In this document: one piece after another, positions 21,896 to 28,288 of the stretch | Layout: the number at the start of each line of letters is the position of its first letter | Numbering within the stretch: the stretch's first letter is position 1 | Assembly (NCBI GenBank): GCA_910587245.1 | Contig: CAJULX010000004.1 | Location: forward strand, 1 to 28,288 | From: Candidatus Gastranaerophilales bacterium | GTDB lineage: Bacteria > Cyanobacteriota > Vampirovibrionia > Gastranaerophilales > Gastranaerophilaceae | Reading direction: 5' to 3' | DNA length: 28,288 nt | Notes under the pieces: generated by a model | The model's database searches: none | What the model saw: only the letters and a program-made list of their open reading frames with translations | What the model was told of the DNA's origin: nothing | Made by a program: the position numbers and the translations under genes

Positions 21896-21948
21896 ATTAA
21901 TATTCCTTTTTGTTTACTTATTTTAATATATAGTGATTTATTATTCAC

Positions 21949-21976
21949 ATTATACACTTATAATTCATGATGTCAA
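21949..21976 (-). promoter_or_regulatory. Consensus promoter of A2
   Basis: On the minus strand a perfect TTGACA (21971-21976) and a perfect TATAAT (21949-21954) are 16 bp apart. The -10 box lies in the left arm of an 11-bp inverted repeat (21949-21959 with 22012-22022), so an operator protein could block it. Confidence 0.75.
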
Positions 21977-22003
21977 TAGGAACTTACTTAAAAATACAAT
22001 TAT

Positions 22004-22038
22004 TCACTATAAAGTGTATAATTACACTCATGAGTGTA
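22004..22038. promoter_or_regulatory. B2 promoter and tandem operator dyads
   Basis: TACACTCA/TGAGTGTA at 22023-22038 is a perfect 16-bp palindrome covering the B2 ATG at 22030. TCACT-ATAA-AGTGT at 22004-22017 has the same CACT-N4-AGTG layout, centred 20 bp away, or about two helical turns. TATAAT at 22017-22022 lies between them and seven bases before the ATG, predicting a nearly leaderless mRNA. Binding at either dyad should shut off B2. Confidence 0.65.
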
Positions 22039-22257
22039 GATGAAAGTATAAGAACAGAAATAAAAATACTTCTGACTAAAAAAAGTTGGACATTAGAAAA
22101 ACTTGCTCAGGAAATGGGGAAAAGACTAAATAAAAAATATACCGCCAATAATTTAACAAAAAAAATTTCTAATAAAACCATCCCCTACAGAGAAATCAAG
22201 CTCATCGCCGACATCTTAGGCTACGACATCGAATTTGTCGACAGAAATAAAAAATAA
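22030..22257 (+). CDS. Small HTH-like protein B2
   Basis: This 75-residue protein is homologous to B1 along its whole length; shared residues include EIK near the start, N-L-T-K-K, EIK.IAD.LGY.IEF. An upstream in-frame start at 21967 would add 21 residues of unlike composition, sits upstream of the -10 box and lacks a Shine-Dalgarno site, so 22030 is preferred; it also gives the same length as B1. The four-helix spacing (KKSWTLEKLAQEM then TANNLTKKI) resembles an HTH in small phage-repressor-like proteins. DNA binding is inferred. It is divergent from A2 with a 134-bp spacer and likely represses its own promoter and that of A2. Confidence 0.8.
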   Translation: MSVDESIRTEIKILLTKKSWTLEKLAQEMGKRLNKKYTANNLTKKISNKTIPYREIKLIADILGYDIEFVDRNKK

Positions 22258-22299
22258 TTTAAAAATCCCGCAAAAGGATTATCACCACGCTTTTATTTA

Positions 22300-22308
22300 T
22301 GCTAAAAT
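22300..22308 (+). promoter_or_regulatory. Extended -10 promoter of the queD-like gene
   Basis: TGCTAAAAT is an extended -10 box without a recognisable -35. It ends six bases before the ATG at 22315, where no Shine-Dalgarno site exists, so the transcript is probably leaderless. Confidence 0.4.
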
Positions 22309-22314
22309 TGTCCT

Positions 22315-22674
22315 ATGTTTGAAGTTAAAATTGAAACACATTTTTCATCCGCACATCACCTTTTAAATTATAAAGGCGAATGTGAAAACCAGCACGGCCA
22401 CAACTGGAAGGTGGAAGTATACGTGCGCGGAGAAAACCTTGATAAATCAAATATTTTGATTGATTTCAAAGTGTTGAAAAAGAAAGTCAATGAAATTGTA
22501 AATTACCTTGACCATACCGATATCAACACTCTTCCGGAATTTGAAAACGTTTCGCCGAGCTCTGAAATAATATCAAAATTTTTATACGAAAAAATAAAGC
22601 TCGAAATCCCGAATGTAAGCAAAGTAAGCGTTTTTGAAACACCAACTTCCTGTGCTTCATATTTTGAACAATAG
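22315..22674 (+). CDS. queD: 6-pyruvoyl-tetrahydropterin synthase / 6-carboxytetrahydropterin synthase family protein
   Basis: This 119-residue enzyme of the PTPS/QueD family most likely makes 6-carboxy-5,6,7,8-tetrahydropterin from dihydroneopterin triphosphate on the queuosine and 7-deazaguanine route. Zinc ligands are visible as the His pair of SSAHHL (H14/H15), H27 and H29 (HGHNW). The catalytic Cys is C23 (GECENQHGH), four residues before HGH as in QueD. DHTDINTLPEFENVSPSSE supplies the catalytic Asp-His region, and ETPTSCASYF ends the protein. A tetrahydropterin-forming PTPS is the alternative. It has an extended -10 promoter and is followed by uppP after 40 bp. No queC or queE gene is in the window. 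Confidence 0.88.
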   Translation: MFEVKIETHFSSAHHLLNYKGECENQHGHNWKVEVYVRGENLDKSNILIDFKVLKKKVNEIVNYLDHTDINTLPEFENVSPSSEIISKFLYEKIKLEIPNVSKVSVFETPTSCASYFEQ

Positions 22675-22714
22675 CTTTAAACAAAAACCAAAAATCTTAA
22701 AATAAGGATAGAAA

Positions 22715-23548
22715 ATGCAGACGATTCAGGCGGCCATAATGGGCGCAGCACAGGGGATAAGCGAATTTTTGCCGATTTCAAGCTCGGCACATATTGTGTT
22801 TACATCCACAATTTATAAAATTTTAACAGGCGCAGATTTTCAAAATGTAGGTTCTGAAGAAATTTTCTTTGATATATTAATTCACCTTGCAAGCCTGCTT
22901 GCTGTAATAATTTTCTTTTTTAAAGACCTGAAATCCCTTGTAACAGGCTTTTTTAGCGCAATTAAAAATAAAAATTACAAAACCCCCGAATTTCAAACCT
23001 GCCTTTTTGTAATAATTTCAACCCTTATCACCTGCATTATTGCGTTTTTTATAAAAGACATTGCGCATAAATTAACCGAAACACCCGCTGTTGTTTCAAT
23101 ATTATTACTTTTTACGGGTGCCGTTCTTTTCTTGTCCGAAAAATTAAAAAAATCTGAAAAAACTATGGATTTTAAAACCTCAATTTTTATAGGCATAGCA
23201 CAGGGTCTGGCTGTTTTTCCGGGGTTATCCCGCTCCGGGCTTACGATTGCAACAGGCATATATAACGGGCTGAATAGAATTCAAGCCGCAAGGTACTCCT
23301 TCATTTTAAGCGTACCCATCATAATCCTTGCTTCAATGATTTACCCGCTTTTAGAATTAAATATGGCAGATATACAAACTTTTAATTTCAAAGCCATAAT
23401 AATCGGCTGTATTATGTCCTTTGTAACGGGTTTTCTGTGTATTAAATTCTTCATGAAATTCTTGGAAAAATTCAGCCTGAAAGGTTTTGCCTATTATTGC
23501 TGGATAATCGGCATTATTATGTTTTTTATAAGCTTAAAAGCGGCATAA
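22715..23548 (+). CDS. uppP: Undecaprenyl-diphosphatase
   Basis: UppP (BacA) dephosphorylates undecaprenyl diphosphate at the membrane so the lipid carrier can be reused in peptidoglycan and polysaccharide synthesis. It can confer bacitracin tolerance. The 277-residue protein has the two signature motifs: GISEFLPISSSAH at about 14-26 with the catalytic E17, and PGLSRSGLTIATGIYNG at about 169-185 with the key Ser and Arg. Several hydrophobic helices are visible. AGGATAG precedes the ATG. It converges on the metallophosphatase gene with a 14-bp gap between stop codons. Confidence 0.96.
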   Translation: MQTIQAAIMGAAQGISEFLPISSSAHIVFTSTIYKILTGADFQNVGSEEIFFDILIHLASLLAVIIFFFKDLKSLVTGFFSAIKNKNYKTPEFQTCLFVIISTLITCIIAFFIKDIAHKLTETPAVVSILLLFTGAVLFLSEKLKKSEKTMDFKTSIFIGIAQGLAVFPGLSRSGLTIATGIYNGLNRIQAARYSFILSVPIIILASMIYPLLELNMADIQTFNFKAIIIGCIMSFVTGFLCIKFFMKFLEKFSLKGFAYYCWIIGIIMFFISLKAA

Positions 23549-23562
23549 AAATAAACGGCAGC

Positions 23563-25410
23563 TTATGCGTTTACCTGTGCGGGAGCACTTTCCGCAGGCT
23601 TTTGTCCTTTATTTAAAGTTCTAATTGAGCCGTCTTTTTCAAGAATTTGAATTCTAAAATCATCCTTTATTTCAAGCTCATCATGGTTTGCAAGCTTTTT
23701 AATATAATCTGCCGCAGTTTTATCTTTATCAAAATTAAACTGCTGAACTTCCTGATTTTTATGTGCGGTAATTGCCATACCGGGATATTCCATATTATCT
23801 CTCGGCTCTGCAACAAATGAATCATGCGCTACCGTGTAAAATTTGTCATCGCGCGGATTATTTACATCAACAGGGGTTTTATTGCCGTCTTTATCAACAA
23901 AACTCATTTCCAATAATTCACCGTCCGAAGTTGCCTTGTATTCAAGCCCGCTTGCATGCATAATCCCGGGCTCGCCCGTATCATGCGGCAGACTCATTTT
24001 AAGAGCATCTTTAATTACCCTTACTATTTCTTTTTCGGTCATATTTGAAACCATAAGAGTATTCTTTAAAGGCGTGGTTTCTGTGATATCCCTTTCGGTT
24101 AAAATACCAAGCTTCGGCACTTTGCGCATATTTGCGGCATTTACAAATGCAACATCGGTATTTAATTCATTTCTCATACCGTCAGCAAGAAAATTTGTCC
24201 AAGCGCAGGGAACAATTCTTCTGCTTTCGGGAGTGGGGTCAACACCTTTTAAAATCGCCACTTTTGGAGACTCTCCAAGAGCCGATGTTTTGATATGTTC
24301 TAATACAGGGCTCTTTTCAAGGTCAGCATGTTCAATATCAAGAGAAGCTGCTGTTATGATACCGTTTTCATCAAAATCAACATCTAAAATTCCCGCATAT
24401 TTACCGTTTTCACCAGCCTGAACAAGAACTACGGGTTCGCCCGATTTGCTTCTTAATATATTTTCGCCTTCTTTTAATTCAGGCGTTAAATTGTGCGAGT
24501 GTCCGCCCTGAACAATATCCACACCATCAAGCATAGGAATAATTTTCTTATCCTGGTCAATTCCTATATGAGATAAAAGAATAATCTTATTTATGCCCTG
24601 AGCCCTCAATTTATCAATTTCAGCCTGAACAAGCTTAACCGATTCTTCAAGATTATAGGGTTTTACGCCTTCAAGCGCTTCTTTTTTACTTGCCACGGTT
24701 TCAAGGTCAAAAGGCAATAAGCCTACAACGCCGTATGTTCCGCCATCTTTTTGTATAACGGCGGATTTTGCAACGTTATCATAGAATTTACATCCTTCGG
24801 GCACATTAGCATTTGCCGCAAGGAATTTAACCTTTGAAGCTTTTGCGATATTTAAAAATTCGCTTGTACTTGCATCGAATTCATGGTTTCCGACGGCAGA
24901 AGCTTCAATTCCTATATAATCAAGGAAACTCATCATTAATTTATTACGTTCAACATCGCCGCCTGTGTAGTTATCACCCGCTGAAAGTTTTATGGAATCA
25001 ACGCCTTTTTTCTGTTTCATCGTTTTGTCATATTGCAAAGATGCACCCAGAATATTTGACATATTGTCAAAATGCCCATGCATATCGTTTATAAAAAACA
25101 GGCTTAATTTTGCTTTATTGGTTTTCGCGTTTGTTTTTGCAGATTGATTCAAAGGAGCAGATTGAACAGCATTTGTTGTTTTTTGGAAAGTATCATTCTG
25201 CGGACTTCTTACCATACTTTGCATGGGGGGATAAGCCGCATGTATTACGGGCTGCCCCTGATACTGCGGAGGATATTGCACAGGCTGCGGAGCCGCATAA
25301 TTCACAGGATACTGTGCATAATATTGTGCAGGATATTGAACAGGATAATATCCTTGATTTATCGGACTTCCCTGATTAAAATTATAACTTCCATACACAC
25401 TTGATACCAT
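23563..25410 (-). CDS. 5'-nucleotidase / metallophosphatase with Tyr-Pro-Gln-rich N-terminus
   Basis: The 615-residue protein has a calcineurin-like metallophosphatase domain at about 101-360 (FINDMHGH with D109 and H111, SAGDNYTGGDV, GNHEFD, LLSHIGIDQD, GGHSHN) and a C-terminal 5'-nucleotidase substrate domain (NAANMRKVP, FVNAANM, EIKDDFRIQ). It probably hydrolyses nucleotides or UDP-sugars. Unlike known members, which are exported, it has no signal peptide. Instead, the first 100 residues are disordered and low in complexity, rich in Tyr, Pro, Gln and Val (VQYPAQYYAQYPVNY). The start has no clear Shine-Dalgarno site. An 8-bp inverted repeat with 16-bp spacer lies 38 bp upstream of the ATG. 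Confidence 0.88.
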   Translation of the reverse strand: MVSSVYGSYNFNQGSPINQGYYPVQYPAQYYAQYPVNYAAPQPVQYPPQYQGQPVIHAAYPPMQSMVRSPQNDTFQKTTNAVQSAPLNQSAKTNAKTNKAKLSLFFINDMHGHFDNMSNILGASLQYDKTMKQKKGVDSIKLSAGDNYTGGDVERNKLMMSFLDYIGIEASAVGNHEFDASTSEFLNIAKASKVKFLAANANVPEGCKFYDNVAKSAVIQKDGGTYGVVGLLPFDLETVASKKEALEGVKPYNLEESVKLVQAEIDKLRAQGINKIILLSHIGIDQDKKIIPMLDGVDIVQGGHSHNLTPELKEGENILRSKSGEPVVLVQAGENGKYAGILDVDFDENGIITAASLDIEHADLEKSPVLEHIKTSALGESPKVAILKGVDPTPESRRIVPCAWTNFLADGMRNELNTDVAFVNAANMRKVPKLGILTERDITETTPLKNTLMVSNMTEKEIVRVIKDALKMSLPHDTGEPGIMHASGLEYKATSDGELLEMSFVDKDGNKTPVDVNNPRDDKFYTVAHDSFVAEPRDNMEYPGMAITAHKNQEVQQFNFDKDKTAADYIKKLANHDELEIKDDFRIQILEKDGSIRTLNKGQKPAESAPAQVNA

Positions 25411-25447
25411 ACATTCAAAAAACGCTTAAACAGAAAAAATTGCCATC

Positions 25448-25479
25448 ATGTGAATAAATATTAAGTGTAAAATTCACAT
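25448..25479. promoter_or_regulatory. Dyad upstream of the 5'-nucleotidase
   Basis: ATGTGAAT (25448-25455) and ATTCACAT (25472-25479) form a perfect 8-bp inverted repeat with a 16-bp centre that contains AAGTGTAAA. ATTCACAT and a TACACTT element also occur together at the A2 promoter (21943-21959). It is an operator candidate only. Confidence 0.4.
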
Positions 25480-25516
25480 ATCTGCAAAAACAGGCAAATA
25501 CTTAAAACAGCATAAT

Positions 25517-25549
25517 AAAACGCCCCCTGAAATATTCAAGGAGCGCCTT
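25517..25549 (-). terminator. Terminator of the SLH protein gene
   Basis: On the minus strand 13 bases (25537-25549) pair fully with 25517-25529, allowing four G-U pairs, with a seven-base loop and a UUUU tail. It lies about 20 bases after the SLH gene stop codon. Confidence 0.75.
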
Positions 25550-25568
25550 ATTTTTAAAACTGCATTAA

Positions 25569-27002
25569 TTAAAATACAATTGTTAATTCTTCATTAGGAT
25601 TTAAGCTTGAAGAATTTGATAAGCTCGGAACAAGAACGTATGTGATTTCATCGCCTAATTCATAAAGAACACCGAAGGTTCCTGAAACGATTAGTTTACC
25701 AAAATCAAATATACCTTTACCTGTTGTAGCAAGAACATTTCCAGCTGAAGCCATACCGCGTCCGGGGTGAAGCGTTAATGTTTCAACAAAAGTATTTCCA
25801 AGTTCATCGCCGATTTCTTCTAAACCGTTAGCTGCAACATTAACAGCGCTGCTTGCAGTTCTTCCTGCAACACCAACTATTCTGCCTGCACCTGTGAACG
25901 GGAAGCCTAATAATCTTGCAACAAAATTAGGATTTTTCACATCATCAGCGCTTGCTGAAGCAATTGAAGACGGTAATGCTTTTTCGCAGTTGTCTTCAAG
26001 GTTTTTGATTTTATTAAATCTAACTTTGATAAATCCGCATTTGTTAACGCCGGGTCTTTGAACTTCAATAACTTCGCCTCTAACAATAGAACCGCAAGGG
26101 AATGTAACACCGTCTACAACAGCATCCTGAGTTGTTTTAGCAGTGAAAGCTTCGCCTACATTTGAAGTTTTGGCGCTTAATCTGTCTAAAAGTTTAATTT
26201 TTAAAGTGGTAACTCCGCCTGCTTTACAGCAAGATTTAGCAGCAGAAGCGGTTGTCATGCCTTTTGCAAAAGAACTGTTTTTCTTTAACGCACCTACAAG
26301 ATATGCAACCTGTTCTTTTGAAAGATATTCTGCATTAATTACTTTGTTAGCATCGGGAACACTGTTTAAAAGACCTGAAGCAATAACTTCGTTTGTTGCA
26401 TTGTATGCCCATGAAGGGATATATTGAACAGCTTTTCCTTTGTAATAAGGAACACCGTCATTATATTTAACATCAATTTGTTTTGCAATTGTAGCAAATA
26501 CTTCAGCTTTTGTAATCGGCTGATCCGGTTTAAACACGCCTGAAGGATAGCCTATCATATAGCCCGCTTTTGTAGTGGCGCCGATTTCTTCCTGTGCCCA
26601 GTATCCGTTAGCAACATCAGAATAATTCGCTTCACCTTTGGGTGCATTTAAACCTTCAGCAAGTGCAAAAGCCAGTTCTGATCTTAAGATGGGTTTTCTG
26701 GGATTAAACATATCTTTGGAATAGCCGGCTCTTTCCTGGCTTTCTTTCATTGCTTTAAGCAAATCTTTTGACCATGAGCTTACAAAAACATCCCCTTTGT
26801 TTTTAACACCGAGTCTGTTCTTTGTTTTTAAAATCTGACCGCCTGTTTGATATGTGCTTTCAGCATCAACCAGAGTCTGGCTCTGCGTACCGAAAAGCGT
26901 AGGGTGTGCATAAGCTTCAACCTTGGGTTCTTCAGCAAAAGCCACAGTAGCTATTGCAGCAAAAGCAATTGTTGTTGCAAATAATTTTTTAGCTATTTTC
27001 AT
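25569..27002 (-). CDS. SLH-domain exported protein
   Basis: The 477-residue protein starts at the ATG at 27002, where GGAG lies six bases upstream; an in-frame start at 27038 is unlikely. A Sec signal peptide ends at about residue 23 (TVAFA|EEP). Residues about 80-260 hold three S-layer homology-like repeats, with conserved blocks such as YSDVANGYWAQEEI, GYMIGYPSGVFKPDQPITKAEVF and a degenerate third copy. SLH domains anchor proteins to secondary cell-wall polymer or peptidoglycan. The C-terminal half, with two Cys in SCCKAGG and a region resembling VirB10/TrbI-like folds (LDRLSAKTSNVGEAF, DGVTFPCGSIVRGEVIEV), is followed by hydrophobic Gly/Ala segments. It has a strong promoter and a terminator, so it is probably monocistronic. 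Confidence 0.85.
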   Translation of the reverse strand: MKIAKKLFATTIAFAAIATVAFAEEPKVEAYAHPTLFGTQSQTLVDAESTYQTGGQILKTKNRLGVKNKGDVFVSSWSKDLLKAMKESQERAGYSKDMFNPRKPILRSELAFALAEGLNAPKGEANYSDVANGYWAQEEIGATTKAGYMIGYPSGVFKPDQPITKAEVFATIAKQIDVKYNDGVPYYKGKAVQYIPSWAYNATNEVIASGLLNSVPDANKVINAEYLSKEQVAYLVGALKKNSSFAKGMTTASAAKSCCKAGGVTTLKIKLLDRLSAKTSNVGEAFTAKTTQDAVVDGVTFPCGSIVRGEVIEVQRPGVNKCGFIKVRFNKIKNLEDNCEKALPSSIASASADDVKNPNFVARLLGFPFTGAGRIVGVAGRTASSAVNVAANGLEEIGDELGNTFVETLTLHPGRGMASAGNVLATTGKGIFDFGKLIVSGTFGVLYELGDEITYVLVPSLSNSSSLNPNEELTIVF

Positions 27003-27055
27003 TACTTCTCCTATCCTTCTTTTACTAAGCATAAACACTTATTATAAGTATAATT

Positions 27056-27085
27056 ATTATCACAAAAACAGAGTTTTTTAGTCAA
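27056..27085 (-). promoter_or_regulatory. Promoter of the SLH protein gene
   Basis: On the minus strand TTGACT (27080-27085) and GATAAT (27056-27061) are 18 bp apart, with TG before the -10 box giving an extended -10. The predicted leader is about 47 nt. Confidence 0.65.
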
Positions 27086-27112
27086 GCTGTTAATACTGTT
27101 TCTTATCAAAGC

Positions 27113-28135
27113 TTAATCAATAAGTTCAAAAATATTGTCCTGAAAGCAATGTTTATTTCTGATAACGGCAGAATCTTTCAATACTTCCAAAAATTGCATA
27201 TGTTCGGAATGGTCTTTTTCCCATACGGCTGTTTGTTTAAAATCTTTGCCGTATTCCGTTTCCCAGTATCTGTAGCAGGAAAATTCAGGGGTGGCATTAT
27301 ATTTTTCACACATCCGTATAAACTCCGGTATATCTTTATAATTAATATTATTTATAACAAAAATAAGTTTTATATTTTTAATATTGCCGTCTTTTTTCTC
27401 ATCAGAAAGCCATTTTATATTTTCAATAACCTTGCCGAAATTTCCGAATTTTACGATTTTATCATATGTTTCCTTATTTGAAGCATGAATTGATAATGAA
27501 ACATCGTTAATTCTACCTTTTATCCCGAGTTTTTTGCACATATTTCTATTCATTAAAACCCCGTTTGAACAAATATGAAATCTTAAATCAGGATTATCTT
27601 TTGAAACCTTCTTTAAAAGCTTTCTGCAAGTGCTTGAACCAAAGGGGTCTCCGCTCCCAAGACAATTCAGAATTTTTATTTGTTTTAAAACTTTTCTTAA
27701 ATTAAACATAATTAATCCGAGTATAAGTTTTTGCTTTAAAGAATTTTTCTTAAATTTGTCTCTGCAGATGATACACGCTACATTACACTCGACATCGCAG
27801 CTCATCTTGATTTCATAAGGAGATTTAACATTTCCTTTCTTATCATAATATTTTCTCTTGATTTCATCGGGATAAAGTGCCTCTTCTTCTTTATATGCCA
27901 TGCAAACTTCTTTGTTGCACAAAGAATAATCCCCATTTAGAATTTTTTCTCTGAAAAAGCTTGCTTTTTTGCTGTTCCAGACCTTTTCAAAGCCTTTGAA
28001 TTTTACATACCCGAAACTGTATCCCTTGCAATATGCCGGGCAGCAAGGCGTTACACTTCCGTTTTCATGGATTTCACAAAATCTGAAAGGCACAGAACAA
28101 ACCTTTTCATTACAATTATGCTTGTTTAAGTCCAT
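27113..28135 (-). CDS. Radical SAM protein with N-terminal SPASM/twitch-like cysteine region
   Basis: This 340-residue radical SAM enzyme has the [4Fe-4S] motif C117-x3-C121-x2-C124 (CNVACIIC). Unusually, a region of eight Cys comes before it: C8, C13, C20, C31, C32, C36, C73 and C78, with GSVTPCCPAYCKGYSFGYV and a KVWNSKKASFFREKIL block typical of SPASM/twitch auxiliary-cluster domains, which normally lie at the C-terminus. It therefore matches the N-terminal-twitch radical SAM arrangement. The barrel continues through ILNCLGSGDPF, HICSNGVLMN and SLSIHASNKETYDKI. The substrate is unknown; related enzymes modify peptides or act near glycan genes, but no peptide gene is visible here. It has its own promoter. 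Confidence 0.85.
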   Translation of the reverse strand: MDLNKHNCNEKVCSVPFRFCEIHENGSVTPCCPAYCKGYSFGYVKFKGFEKVWNSKKASFFREKILNGDYSLCNKEVCMAYKEEEALYPDEIKRKYYDKKGNVKSPYEIKMSCDVECNVACIICRDKFKKNSLKQKLILGLIMFNLRKVLKQIKILNCLGSGDPFGSSTCRKLLKKVSKDNPDLRFHICSNGVLMNRNMCKKLGIKGRINDVSLSIHASNKETYDKIVKFGNFGKVIENIKWLSDEKKDGNIKNIKLIFVINNINYKDIPEFIRMCEKYNATPEFSCYRYWETEYGKDFKQTAVWEKDHSEHMQFLEVLKDSAVIRNKHCFQDNIFELID

Positions 28136-28174
28136 ACCCGTTATAAAATCCCCTATAAATCAGATGATTATCTA

Positions 28175-28203
28175 TTTATATCCAAAAATAATACTAAAAT
28201 CAA
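28175..28203 (-). promoter_or_regulatory. Promoter of the radical SAM gene
   Basis: On the minus strand TTGATT (28198-28203) and TATAAA (28175-28180) are separated by exactly 17 bp. The predicted start near 28168 gives a leader of about 33 nt. Confidence 0.6.
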
Positions 28204-28288
28204 CTTGTTTTGCCATATATAGAATATGCGCAAAAAAATTTATTCACAAGCATTAAACCCGTATGTATTATGATAAACTTTACCCCCC

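Noticed and set aside
21967..22029. N-terminal extension of B2 from an upstream in-frame ATG
   Set aside because: The start is upstream of the -10 box, lacks a Shine-Dalgarno site, and gives a Lys/Ile/Leu-rich stretch absent from B1.

Overview
This window is AT-rich bacterial chromosome, dense in housekeeping genes, with no insertion sequence, integrase, CRISPR array or clear prophage. The traits visible are a prepilin-peptidase-type pilin and a minor pilin-like protein, an SLH-domain exported protein, YggT, a stand-alone activase-type iron-sulfur protein, and several small proteins I do not recognise. Together with the AT-rich base composition this fits an anaerobic host-associated bacterium, most plausibly Gastranaerophilales/Vampirovibrionia (non-photosynthetic relatives of Cyanobacteria). 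That taxonomic call is inference only.

Layout. 1-763: short non-coding edge with a G9 run, then a divergent pair of very small genes, an acidic helical protein (A1) and a small HTH-like protein (B1). 789-2774: uvrB on the minus strand with a promoter that looks leaderless. 2775-3155: a back-to-back promoter, a 26-codon hydrophobic peptide gene with a strong Shine-Dalgarno site, and two terminators. 3156-5690: a very large glycine-rich protein with a type IV prepilin leader, divergent from an Xre regulator (5870-6199). 6234-9436: glutamine-dependent NAD+ synthase and a Tat-exported aldo/keto reductase whose promoter has MerR-type geometry. 9591-11157: an operon of membrane anti-sigma factor, ECF sigma factor and Spy-like periplasmic protein, ending in a strong terminator. 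11279-13116: pilin-like protein, mtnP, yggT. 13258-13331: tRNA-Arg(TCT). 13411-15090: acyl-CoA synthetase. 15261-18016: activase-type protein, YkgJ cysteine-cluster protein and an Opp/Dpp ATPase, tightly packed. 18145-19637: three unrecognised proteins. 19769-21686: the rpsB-tsf operon with a structured leader and terminators. 21713-22257: a second copy of the divergent small-gene pair (A2/B2). 22315-23548: queD-like gene and uppP. 23563-27002: a metallophosphatase/5'-nucleotidase with a Tyr/Pro/Gln-rich N-terminus, and an SLH protein. 27113-28135: a radical SAM protein with its auxiliary cysteine region at the N-terminus.

Best candidate for something undescribed: the A/B module, which occurs twice about 21 kb apart with the same gene order, divergent orientation, similar sizes and 118-134 bp spacers. 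In the second copy a 16-bp perfect palindrome covers the B2 start codon, next to a second dyad with the same CACT-N4-AGTG layout and a perfect 11-bp inverted repeat that overlaps both promoters. This looks like an autoregulated two-gene switch, for example toxin-antitoxin, phage-related or a small regulator pair. Other notable points are the 26-residue peptide, the prepilin fused to tail-fibre-like glycine-rich modules, the MerR-type promoter with no regulator nearby, the structured rpsB leader, and several promoters placed so that mRNAs would be leaderless.
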